From Micromonospora parathelypteridis (GTDB taxonomy: Bacteria; Actinomycetota; Actinomycetes; Mycobacteriales; Micromonosporaceae), in contig NZ_JACHDP010000001.1 of assembly GCF_014201145.1 (NCBI RefSeq), positions 6,262,001 through 6,326,000 of the forward strand: a DNA stretch of 64,000 nucleotides, in the 5' to 3' direction. The notes under the pieces are model-generated. The model had not been told where the DNA came from. It made no database searches and saw only the letters and a list, made by a program, of their open reading frames with translations. The first letter of the stretch is position 1. Every line of letters begins with the position of its first letter. Position numbers and translations under genes: made by a program. Below, piece after piece: positions 10,797-19,700 of the stretch.

Positions 10797-10825
10797 CGCT
10801 GGCGGGTCGGCAACGCCCGCCAGCG
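10797..10825. terminator. Bidirectional hairpin between convergent genes
   Basis: A 10-bp stem (10797-10806 / 10816-10825) with a 9-nt loop lies between the pdxY stop and the stop of the oppositely oriented monooxygenase gene. Confidence 0.7.
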
Positions 10826-10848
10826 GGGGCGGCGCCACGCGGCAACGG

Positions 10849-11181
10849 TCAGCGGCTCTCGGGAACGGCCATCTCGCCCAGCAGCGACCAGTCCTCCTGC
10901 GGCACGGTGGCATTTACGATGCGCGGCGTCTCGGCCAGGTGCGGAGGCAGGGTCTCCTGCGCCGCGCGGAAGTGGGCGGACTGCACGTGAGCCGCACCAG
11001 CCTGGTCGTCCCGGAAGGCCTCGACGAGCACGTACTCGGTCGGGTCGTCCAGGCTGCGGGACCAGTCGAACCACAGACAGCCCGGCTCGGCCCGGGTCGC
11101 CCGGGTGAACTCGTCGGCGATCTGCGGCCAGCGGTCGGCGTGCTCGGGCAGGATCCGGAACTTGGCGGTAATGAAGATCAT
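10849..11181 (-). CDS. ABM-domain (YgiN-like) monooxygenase
   Basis: A 110-residue single-domain protein of the antibiotic-biosynthesis-monooxygenase family, small dimeric ferredoxin-fold proteins that act on quinones or haem without a bound cofactor. The recognisable pattern is ITAKFRILPEHADRWPQI, then TRAEPGCLWFDWSRSLDDP and a C-terminal SAHFRAAQETLPPHL, with the conserved His of the HF segment. Length is standard. The ATG at 11179-11181 has no clear Shine-Dalgarno sequence. No neighbouring pathway gene indicates a substrate. Confidence 0.85.
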   Translation of the reverse strand: MIFITAKFRILPEHADRWPQIADEFTRATRAEPGCLWFDWSRSLDDPTEYVLVEAFRDDQAGAAHVQSAHFRAAQETLPPHLAETPRIVNATVPQEDWSLLGEMAVPESR

Positions 11182-11298
11182 GGGCCCAGGCTACGTCCTG
11201 ACGGCGGCGAGGATGTCAACCAGGCCGACCCGCCGCGTCGGCGGATCGGCCCACCACGGCACGGGCGTGTGGTGTACGCCTTGTCGGCGAGCGGCAGC

Positions 11299-12717
11299 TC
11301 AGCGCAGGCGGCGGATGTCGCCGAACGCCCGGTAGAACCCGCCACGGCTGGACTCGCGGACCTCGGTCACCAGATAGCGGGCGCCCGGCTCGCGGATCCC
11401 CTTGGGGAACTGCACCGACCAGTCGCGCCGGTAGCCGTCGGACAGCACCTGAACCCGCAACCGACCCCGATCGTCGAGGCACTGCACGACCACGCCTGCG
11501 CCCGCGTCGCTGGTCACCTCGACGATCGTCGGCTCGACGGGCCGTGGTGCCTGACGAGGGGCCTTGATGTCACGCACCTCGGGCACGTCCCCGGCCTGGG
11601 CCGCACGGATGGCCGGCTCGCTCGCGTCGATGCAGGCGAGATGGCCGCCGGTGGTGACGACGTAGAGCCGGTCGTCGTGATACTGCATGGAGTACGCCGA
11701 CCCGCAGCCGGTGCCGAGTTTCCACAGCCGGGTGCCCGCCGCGTCGAAGCAGTAGATCGAGGACTGGCTGTCACCGGCGAAGACGTATCGGCCGCCCTCC
11801 GCCGTGGCGCAGGAGAACACCGGGGCGTCGCACAGGTAGCTGCGTTCGAGCCGACCGGCCTTGGACAGCCGCACCACCTCGCGGGTGCCAGTTCCGGCGA
11901 ACACGCTGCCGTGCTCCTGCCAGCCGAAGAGCACCGAACCGGTCCTGGTGTGCCACAGTTCGCGGCCGGTACGCCACTCGTAGCCGGTCACCCCCTGCGA
12001 GTGGCCGTGGTAGATCGCGTCGGTGTCGCACCGCACCATCCAGGCCGAGCGCCCCCGCCCGGGCCTGCGCCACAGGAACTCGTCCTCATGGTCGACCGCG
12101 GTGATCCCGCCGTCGGCGTCCGACACACCCAGGACGCCGTCGTGGATGTCCAGCCAGTAGATGTCGATCTCCGGGGCGATCGCGTACGCCACTCGGGGGA
12201 CCTTCCCGGAGAGGTCGTAGACGTTGCCGTCGTCGCAGCCGGCGTAGATCCAGGCGTCGTCGGCGACGATGCACTTCACGCCGTCGGGCAGACGGACCTG
12301 GCTGCGCACCTGGGCGTCGTGGTCGAGGGTGGTGATCACACCGTGTTCGTTGCCGACCATGCAGTGCCGCCCGTCGACGAAGATGCCGAAGGCGGGGGCG
12401 CCGGAGTCGTAGCGCCAGAGCACCGGTGCGGTGTGGGCGGTGGAGCGGGTGCTGACGATCTGCCGCCGGGAGACGGTGCGCTTCTGTCGGACGCCGGGAA
12501 CCGCCGGAGAGTAGCCCTTGCGGACCTTCTCCCCGATCTTCTTCGCCGCGGCGGCCCGGGCCCGTGCGTTGTCCGGGTAGGCGCTCGCCTTGACCTGCCC
12601 CTGGTCGCCGATCCGACCGAAGCGCACGGTCAGTGTGGCGTTGTCGACGATGACCTCGTAGAACTTGTGCGCACCGTCCACTTCGGACAGTTCGAGGTAG
12701 GTCGTCTCCTGGGACAT
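11299..12717 (-). CDS. WGR-domain protein with PQQ/WD40-like beta-propeller
   Basis: A 472-residue cytoplasmic protein. Residues about 1-75 form a WGR domain (YEVIVDNATLTVRFGRIGDQG, here FGR in place of WGR, then a helical SAYPDNARARAAAAKKIGEKVRKGY). From about 95 onward there is a series of blades with Trp-ending strands (VLWRYDSG, FLWRRPG, ELWHTRTGS, RLWKLGTG) typical of PQQ-like or WD40-like propellers. WGR domains in eukaryotic PARPs sense DNA ends; in bacteria they occur with DNA-repair or unknown partners. The ATG at 12715-12717 follows GGAGG; the longer reading begins without a ribosome-binding site. Role unknown. Confidence 0.8.
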   Translation of the reverse strand: MSQETTYLELSEVDGAHKFYEVIVDNATLTVRFGRIGDQGQVKASAYPDNARARAAAAKKIGEKVRKGYSPAVPGVRQKRTVSRRQIVSTRSTAHTAPVLWRYDSGAPAFGIFVDGRHCMVGNEHGVITTLDHDAQVRSQVRLPDGVKCIVADDAWIYAGCDDGNVYDLSGKVPRVAYAIAPEIDIYWLDIHDGVLGVSDADGGITAVDHEDEFLWRRPGRGRSAWMVRCDTDAIYHGHSQGVTGYEWRTGRELWHTRTGSVLFGWQEHGSVFAGTGTREVVRLSKAGRLERSYLCDAPVFSCATAEGGRYVFAGDSQSSIYCFDAAGTRLWKLGTGCGSAYSMQYHDDRLYVVTTGGHLACIDASEPAIRAAQAGDVPEVRDIKAPRQAPRPVEPTIVEVTSDAGAGVVVQCLDDRGRLRVQVLSDGYRRDWSVQFPKGIREPGARYLVTEVRESSRGGFYRAFGDIRRLR

Positions 12718-12826
12718 GGGGGGCCTCCGAGGGGTCAGCAACCGGCCCGAGGTGGCCGGCGCGGCGACAGTGACCACACGCTAACGGCGACCCCCGACAC
12801 AATCGGCTCCTCGAAACCTGGGCAGG

Positions 12827-13765
12827 TCAGTGGCCCGGCCAGCGCAGCGCGTCGTCACGGAGCACCGCGTGCGCGCCGACGGTCTGGTTGACGATCTGCG
12901 TCACCCGTACGTCGACCGTGACGCTGGCCAGTGCCACGGCGTCCGGGCGGCTGAGGCCGTGCAACCGCTGCATCAGGGTCAGCATCGAGTCCAGGGCCAT
13001 GAAGGTGGCGTCGTCGAGGGACGCGCCGACACCCTGGGTCAGCCAGGCGTCCGCGATGCGCGCCACCGGCCCGGTGACCGGGAAGTCGTCGCGGACGTCG
13101 AAGGTCAACGTCACCTCGTCCATCGGACATTCGATGGCGGTGCCGCCCACCTCGCCGTCGCCCTGTGCGGCATGCCCGTCCCCGACCGAGAACAGCGCGC
13201 CGTCGACCGTGATCGGCAGCAGCAGGGTGCTGCCGGCGGTGAGGTCCTTGCAGTCCAGGTTGCCACCGCAGGCGCGCGGCGGGATCGTCGAGTGACGCCC
13301 CGGCTCGGCGGGCGGCATGCCGAGCACACCCATGAAGGGCCGCAGCGCGACCGTGTGGCCGTGCTGGTTGCGGCCGGTCATCGTGACCGGGTCCAACTCC
13401 CAGGAATGCACCACGCCGTCCTGCTCGACGCCGTACCGCTGGTTGAAGCTGCTGGGCCAGCCGCCGGCCACGGTGGTGCCCCAGGTGGCGGGGATGACCG
13501 CGTCGATGCGTACCGCGAGGGTCTGGCCAGCGCGAGCACCGCGGACCGCGACCGGACCGATCAGGGCGTGCCCGTGGTCGGGTTGGTGCTGCGGGACCCG
13601 GGGCCGGTCCCGGTGCGTTCCGCCGGGATACGGGCCGGCCGACCACCAGCAGTCCAGGGTGCGGTAGGTGACGGTGTCGCCGGGTTCGACGGTGAGCACG
13701 GGCGCGAAATCGGGGGAGAAGTGGCCGTGCAGGGTGCCGTCGCCCGGTGTGAGGGTGTGTCGCAT
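12827..13765 (-). CDS. Acetamidase/formamidase family protein
   Basis: A 312-residue FmdA/AmdA-family amidohydrolase, expected to release ammonia from formamide or short amides. Family landmarks are VEPGDTV near the N-terminus, HSWELDPVTMTG, CGGNLDCKDLTAGSTLLLP and the metal-linked VGDGHAAQGDGEVGG. The ATG at 13763-13765 is preceded by no clear ribosome-binding site, and a TTG directly in front is possible, so the start is uncertain by one codon. It stands alone between a hairpin upstream and the WGR gene downstream (109 bp), so regulation cannot be inferred. Confidence 0.9.
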   Translation of the reverse strand: MRHTLTPGDGTLHGHFSPDFAPVLTVEPGDTVTYRTLDCWWSAGPYPGGTHRDRPRVPQHQPDHGHALIGPVAVRGARAGQTLAVRIDAVIPATWGTTVAGGWPSSFNQRYGVEQDGVVHSWELDPVTMTGRNQHGHTVALRPFMGVLGMPPAEPGRHSTIPPRACGGNLDCKDLTAGSTLLLPITVDGALFSVGDGHAAQGDGEVGGTAIECPMDEVTLTFDVRDDFPVTGPVARIADAWLTQGVGASLDDATFMALDSMLTLMQRLHGLSRPDAVALASVTVDVRVTQIVNQTVGAHAVLRDDALRWPGH

Positions 13766-13802
13766 CAACGCAGGCTAGTGCCACCTGATCCGCACGGCAG
13801 GC

Positions 13803-13836
13803 GCGGCGGGCGCCCGGGAAGCCGGGCACCCGCCGC
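13803..13836 (-). terminator. Hairpin terminator after the CE4 deacetylase gene
   Basis: A 15-bp stem with one mismatch (13803-13817 / 13822-13836) closed by GAAG, starting 22 bp past the stop codon. Confidence 0.75.
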
Positions 13837-13858
13837 ACACCGAGTCGGTCCGAGTGGG

Positions 13859-14905
13859 TCAGCCTGCGGTGCAGGAGCGGATCTGCGGACGAGCGCTGCT
13901 GTTGCCGTTGGTCATCGTGGTGAAGCCGAAGGTGTTGCCGCTGCCGTTGGACCTCATCGTCATGACGGTGCCGCTGCTGTCCCAGGTGGCGGTGCCGTTC
14001 CAGATGGTGGTGACGCGCTGCGGTGCGGTGATGGCCACCACCACGGTCCACGTGCTGGCGCCGCTGACCGTCACCGACGTGTTGTACCGGTCGCCCCAGA
14101 CGTTCGGGGTCGTCGCCGTCGCGGTGCAGTTGCCTCCGCCGGGCGGCGGGGTGCCGGTGGCGGGCGGCGGGGTGCCGGTGCTGGGCGGCGGGGTCGAACC
14201 GTCGGGCGCGACCGCGCGGCCGGTGGACGGCGAGATCATGCCGGGGCAGAGGTTGCGACTCGTGAGGTTGGCCATGATCTGCCCGATGGCGTCGCGGGTG
14301 TTCTGGATCCCGTCGTGCATGAGGATGACCTGACCCGCCTGGAGGCGGCTCGCGTTGGACACGATCTGGCTGACGCTCGCGCCGTTCCAGTCCTGTGAGT
14401 CCACGTCCCAGATCACCTGGCGCATCCCGAGCGAGGACGCGACGGACTGAAGGGTGGAGTTGGTCTCCCCGTACGGCGGTCGGAACAACTGCGGCCGGCT
14501 GCCGGTGGCCGACTGGATCGCCGAGCTGGTCTGGGACAGGTCGGACTGCATCTGCGCCTGGCTCATCGAGGTCATGTGGGCGTGGTTCCAGCTGTGGTTG
14601 GCGACCCACATGCCGGCGGACACCTGCGCCTGTGCCGCCGACCGGTTGTTCTGGACGTTCTGCCCGACGTTGAACATCGTGGCCCGTACACCGTTGGAGC
14701 GCAGGACGTTGAGTAGCGCGCTGGTGCTGCCGGTCGGGCCGTCGTCGAAGGTGAGGCCGACGTAGCCGTTGCAGGCGGCGGCGCTCGATGGGGTCGAGGT
14801 GGCGGCGAGTACGACGCCGCCGGTCGCGACGGTGGTGGCGAGGATGGCCAGTACCGCGCGCCACCGCCCCAACCACCGAGCCGTGCTGGGAGAGAACCTG
14901 CTCAT
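13859..14905 (-). CDS. Secreted polysaccharide deacetylase (CE4) with CBM2 module
   Basis: A 348-residue exported esterase. The signal peptide spans about 1-43. The NodB-type domain shows all five CE4 motifs: TFDDGP (Asp54/55), HSWNH (His104, His108) for zinc, RPPYGE (142-147), DVDSQDW (168-173) and ILMHDG (His197). A Thr/Pro linker (STPPPSTGTPPPATG) leads to a C-terminal CBM2-type module from about 260, closed by the usual Cys260/Cys345 pair. This architecture matches actinomycete acetylxylan esterases and chitin deacetylases of the AxeA type, so the substrate should be acetylated xylan or chitin. The ATG at 14903-14905 follows AAGGGG. It is divergent to the GH19 chitinase gene. Confidence 0.92.
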   Translation of the reverse strand: MSRFSPSTARWLGRWRAVLAILATTVATGGVVLAATSTPSSAAACNGYVGLTFDDGPTGSTSALLNVLRSNGVRATMFNVGQNVQNNRSAAQAQVSAGMWVANHSWNHAHMTSMSQAQMQSDLSQTSSAIQSATGSRPQLFRPPYGETNSTLQSVASSLGMRQVIWDVDSQDWNGASVSQIVSNASRLQAGQVILMHDGIQNTRDAIGQIMANLTSRNLCPGMISPSTGRAVAPDGSTPPPSTGTPPPATGTPPPGGGNCTATATTPNVWGDRYNTSVTVSGASTWTVVVAITAPQRVTTIWNGTATWDSSGTVMTMRSNGSGNTFGFTTMTNGNSSARPQIRSCTAG

Positions 14906-15334
14906 CTGGTGCCCCTTCTCGCGGGCCCGGACGCGCCCCGGCATGGGGCAGCACAGTCCGGACAGGTGTGGGTGAGTGGGGAGGTCAGACCGAAACCGTC
15001 ACGAAACCAACGCATCGATCGTAATGGATCGAAGTATTACAGCGAGAATTCGAGCACGTCAACAACTTCCGGAATCCTTCGGAAGAACCCGGAAGGTGGC
15101 CGAGGCCGTCTGCCATGGCCGGCTGCGGGTGACCGGCCGCCGGGTGTCCAATCGATCATCTTGAGCGGGGAGGGTCATGGTCGCCTGATCCGAAAAACTA
15201 ACGGAAGCTGATGACGTTGGCCTGCCCGCTGCGCGCCGCAATAGTAAGGATTGTGAACAGAAGATGTTACAGTCATTCCCATCTATGGCTGGCCAGCCTG
15301 TTGGCCAGAGATGTCCCAGAAGGGGAGTGATCAC
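14906..15334. other. Divergent promoter region between deacetylase and chitinase genes
   Basis: About 430 bp with clear AT-rich patches (15020-15065 and 15235-15290), a contrast to flanking coding DNA, so it likely holds both promoters. A short near-palindrome (GGCTGGCCAGCC around 15287-15298, followed by a second TGGCCA) could be an operator. No gene or known RNA motif is recognised. Confidence 0.5.
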
Positions 15335-16414
15335 ATGGTGAGACTGCGCGCGCTGGTCGCGCTGGCGGCACTGATCGTCGCCGGCGGACTGGTCGCGGTC
15401 ATCCCGTCGACCGCCGCGTCGGCGGCGGCCTGCTCGGCGGCTTGGCAGGCCTCGGCCGTCTACTGGGGAGACGCCCAGGTGTCGCACAACGGCCGCAACT
15501 ACCGGGCGAAGTGGTGGACCCAGAACGAGGCGCCGCCGGGTACGACAGGTGTCTGGGAGGATCTGGGCGCATGCGGGGGAGGGACCACGCCGCCCACCGG
15601 GGGAACCTGCAGCTACCCGAACTGGGCCGCCGGGACCTGGTACGCCACCGGGGCGATCGTGCGATACACCAACGGTCTGTATTACATCGCTGAGCATGAC
15701 AATCCGGGCTATGACCCCGTCGTCAGCACCTGGTACTGGGAGCCCTACACCTGTGGCGGCCAGCCGCCCACCACCACGCCGCCCACCAATCCGGGCGGTT
15801 TCGTGGTCACCGAAGCCCAGTTCAACCAGATGTTCCCGGGCCGCAACTCCTTCTACACCTACTCCGGGCTCGTCGCCGCCCTCAGCGCCTACTCGGCGTT
15901 CGCGAGGACCGGCAGCGCCACCGTCCAGCGCCAGGAGGCCGCGGCCTTCCTGGCGAACGTGCACCACGAGACCGGTGGTCTCGTGCACGTCGTCGAGCAG
16001 AACACCGCGAACTACCCGCACTACTGCGATCCCGGTCAGCCCTACGGCTGCCCCGCGGGGCAGGCCGCCTACTACGGGCGGGGGCCGATCCAGCTCAGTT
16101 GGAACTTCAACTACAACGCCGCCGGTATCGCCCTCAACCTGCCACTGCTGACCAACCCGTGGCTGGTGCAGAACGACGCCGCGGTGGCCTGGAAGACCGG
16201 CATCTGGTACTGGATGACCCAGAACGGGCCGGGCACCATGACCGCCCACAATGCGATGGTCAACGGTGCCGGGTTCGGCCAGACGATCCGCAGCATCAAC
16301 GGCTCGATCGAGTGCAACGGCGGAAACCCCGCCCAGGTGCAGAGCCGCATCGCCAGGTACCAGCAGTTCGTCGGCATCCTCGGCGTGCCCGCCGGAGGCA
16401 ATCTCTCCTGTTGA
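15335..16414 (+). CDS. Secreted GH19 chitinase with two N-terminal chitin-binding modules
   Basis: A 359-residue exported chitinase. The signal peptide runs to about 31. Two CBM5/12-like aromatic modules follow (Cys33-Cys80 with WQASAVYWGDAQV; Cys92-Cys140 with WAAGTWYATGAIV), each flanked by Gly/Thr/Pro linkers. The GH19 catalytic domain starts near 155; Glu212 in HHETGG is the general acid and Glu221 nine residues later the second carboxylate, the same spacing as in Streptomyces ChiC. YYGRGPIQLSWNFNY and a C-terminal disulphide end the domain. The ATG at 15335 has GGGGAG upstream. It should hydrolyse chitin of fungal walls or insect debris. Confidence 0.95.
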   Translation: MVRLRALVALAALIVAGGLVAVIPSTAASAAACSAAWQASAVYWGDAQVSHNGRNYRAKWWTQNEAPPGTTGVWEDLGACGGGTTPPTGGTCSYPNWAAGTWYATGAIVRYTNGLYYIAEHDNPGYDPVVSTWYWEPYTCGGQPPTTTPPTNPGGFVVTEAQFNQMFPGRNSFYTYSGLVAALSAYSAFARTGSATVQRQEAAAFLANVHHETGGLVHVVEQNTANYPHYCDPGQPYGCPAGQAAYYGRGPIQLSWNFNYNAAGIALNLPLLTNPWLVQNDAAVAWKTGIWYWMTQNGPGTMTAHNAMVNGAGFGQTIRSINGSIECNGGNPAQVQSRIARYQQFVGILGVPAGGNLSC

Positions 16415-16424
16415 TACCCGGCCT

Positions 16425-16463
16425 GGCCTCGGCATACGTCGCTGATCGGCGTATGCCGAGGCC
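16425..16463 (+). terminator. Hairpin terminator after the chitinase gene
   Basis: A perfect 14-bp inverted repeat (16425-16438 / 16450-16463) with an 11-nt loop, 11 bp past the stop codon. Confidence 0.78.
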
Positions 16464-16714
16464 CGGTAGGCGGTAGCCCGTGCTGGCGGAGGCGGGCGTG
16501 TTTCGCTGCGATCAACCCGTTGACACGGCCGCCGTCCGCCCGGAACTATCAGCGACAGTCCACTGCCCCGACTCGCGTTGTTCACGAACCTCATGACAAC
16601 GATGTCAGGGCCCGAACCCCAACCCGTTCGACAGCATCACCACCACAGTCACGGTCTTCCCTACCCAGACCTTCGACGTACTCGACCGGTTCGAGTCGAA
16701 AGGCTCCGTCTTTC

Positions 16715-19700
16715 ATGTCGCATTCCCCCCATGCGCGTTCCCTGTCACCCCGACTGATCGCCGCGACAACAGCCGCCCTGCTACCGCTGGGACTGCTCGT
16801 CGCCGCGCCCCTGGCCCAGGCCGCTCCCAATTCGGCAACGCCCGGCAACTTCAGCTCCTCGTTCGAGTCGGCCGACCCGCAACCCGCCACCAGCACTGTG
16901 GAGCTTGGCGCGAACGGAAAGCCGGTCCAGGCGAACCTCAGCGGTAAGGTCACCACGCTGCCCGGCAGTCTGCTCGGCCAGGTCAGCACCGTGACCGCGA
17001 GCGCCGAGTACCCGCCGAACGAGATCGCCGCGAACCTCAAGGACGACGACCCGTCGACCAAGTGGCTCATGTTCGAGTCGAGCGGGTGGGTGACCTACCA
17101 GCTCGCCACGCCCGCGAAGGTGGTGCGCTACTCGCTGACGGCGGCCAACGACGCACCGACCCGGGACCCCAAGGACTTCGTCGTGCAGGGGTCCAACGAC
17201 GGCAGCACGTGGACCGACCTGGACAAGCGAGCCGGCGAGAAGTTCAGCGGCCGCTTCGCCACCAAGACCTACAGCTTCACCAACACGAACGCCTACGGCT
17301 ACTACCGGCTGAACGTCACGGCGAACTCCGGTGACTCGATCGTGCAGCTCGCCGACTGGAACATCAGCGACGGCTCGAACGTCCGCCCGCCGGCCACGCC
17401 GATGGTCAGCGAAGCCACCGCCGGCCCGAACGGCGGCTACACCACGAAGCCGGACGTCGGATTCACCGGACTGTCGGCGCTGCGCTACGCAGGCGGTGCC
17501 GAGGGCAACGGCCGCTCGTACGCGACCAACAAGCTGTTCGACGTCAACGTCCCGGTCGGCCCGAAGACCCGGCTGTCGTACAAGCTCTTCCCCGAGTTCA
17601 CCAGTGGGGACGCCCGGTACCCGTCCACCTACGCCGCCGTCGACCTGCACTTCACCGACGGCAGCTACCTGAGTGGGCGCTCGCCCGTCGACCAGCACGG
17701 CTACCCGCTGACGGGCCCCGGCCAGGGCGCCTCGAAGGTGCTCTACGCCGACCAGTGGAACCTGGTGCAGGCCGACCTCGGCACCGTCGCACGCGGCAAG
17801 ACGATCGACCGCATCCTGCTCGCGTACGACAACCCGCAGGCCACCGGGGAGACCCGGTTCCAGGGCTGGCTCGACGACATCGAGCTGACCGCCGCACCGG
17901 TGCCGATCGACGGCTCGAAGCTGACCAACTACGTCGACACCCGGCGCGGCACCAACTCGACGTCCGGATTCTCGCGCGGCAACAACCTGCCGATCACCTC
18001 GGTGCCGAACGGCTTCAACTTCTTCACGCCGGTGACCGACGCGACCTCCGACTCGTGGGAGTACGAGTACCACCGGATCAACAACGAGGCGAACCTGCCC
18101 ATGCTGCAGGGCCTCGCGATCTCCCACGAGCCCAGCCCGTGGATGGGTGACCGCAACCAGATGTCGGTCATGCCGGTCGTCGGCGGCGGATCCTTCACCG
18201 GCGAGCCCGCCAGCCGTGCGCTCGCCTTCAGCCACGACGACGAGACGGCACAGCCGGACCTCTACCGGGTCGCGCTGCAGAACGGCCTGATCGCGGAGAT
18301 GTCGCCCACCGATCACGCCGGGATCATGCGATTCACCTTCCCGTCCGGGCAGGCGACCGGAAGCCTCGTCTTCCACAACGGCACGTTCACCATCGGCGCG
18401 GACGGCACCTTCACCGGCTGGGTCGACAACGGCAGCGGCCTGTCGGCCGGTCGGAGCCGGATGTTCGTGTCCGGTGCCTTCGACCGTGCCCCGACGGCAT
18501 CCGCCGCGACGTCGGCCACCTTCGACGTCTCCGCGAGCCGGGAGGTGACGATGCGCCTGGCGACGTCGTTCCTCTCCGTCGAGCAGGCGCGCCGGAACCT
18601 GGACCTGGAGGTCACCGGTAGGAGCTTCGACCAGATCCACGCCGCCGCTACGGCCGCGTGGAAGGACCGGCTCGGCCGGGTCGAGGTGCGGGGCGCCACC
18701 GAGGCGCAGCTGGTCACGATGTACTCGAACCTGTACCGGCTGAACCTCTACCCGAACTCGCAGTCGGAGAACACCGGCACCGCCGCCGCACCCCGCTGGC
18801 AGTACGCCAGCCCGGTCTCGGCGCCGACCGGCGCATCGACCCCCACGCAGACCGGCGCGAAGATCGTCGACGGGCAGATCTACGTCAACAACGGTTTCTG
18901 GGACACCTACCGCACCGTGTGGCCCGCCTACGCCCTGCTGTACCCGGACATCGCCGCCAAGATCTCCGACGGGTTCGTCCAGCACTACCGCGACGGCGGC
19001 TGGATCGCCCGTTGGTCTTCCCCCGGCTACGCCGACCTGATGACCGGCACCAGCGCCAACGTGGCCCTGGCCCAGGCGTACCTCACCGGGGTCAAACTGC
19101 CCGACCCGCTCGCGGCGTACAACGCGGCCGTCAAGGACGCGACCGTCGCGTCCGGGCGCGGTGCGGTCGGACGCAAGGGCATCGAGACCTCACTGTTCCT
19201 CGGCTACACACCGACCTCCACCGGGGAGTCGGTGTCGTGGGCGCTGGAGGGCTTCATCAACGACTACGGCATCGGCAACATGGGTGCGGCCCTCGCCAAG
19301 GACCCGGCCACGCCGAAGTCGGAGCGTGCCCGGCTCAAGGAGGAGTCGCGGTACTTCCTGGAGCGGGCCCAGAACTACGTCCACCTCTTCGACCCGAAGA
19401 CGAAGCTCTTCCAGGGTCGCGACGCCGCCGGCAACTTCCTCGCCGGTGACCCGCTGGACTGGGGTGGCGTCTACACCGAGACCAACGGGTGGAACTTCGC
19501 GTTCACCGCACAGCAGGACGGTCAGGGCCTCGCCAACCTGTACGGCGGGCAGAAGGCGCTGCGGGACAAGCTCGACGCCTTCTTCTCCACCCCGGAGAAC
19601 GCCGACCGCCCCGGCGGGTACGGCGGCATCATCCACGAGATGATCGAGGCGCGCGCGGTGCGGATGGGCCAGCTCGGCATGAGCAACCAGCCGTCGCACC

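Noticed and set aside
10939..12891. A 650-codon plus-strand frame across the WGR gene
   Set aside because: It spans two real minus-strand genes and has the repetitive composition of an antisense shadow.
12855..14954. A 699-codon minus-strand frame across acetamidase and deacetylase genes
   Set aside because: It is a shifted frame of two genes that each have complete motifs in their own frames.
16781..18985. A 734-codon antisense frame opposite the N-terminal half of the GH92 gene
   Set aside because: Low-complexity Val/Arg/Gly translation, no ribosome-binding site, and the sense strand has clear discoidin and GH92 motifs.
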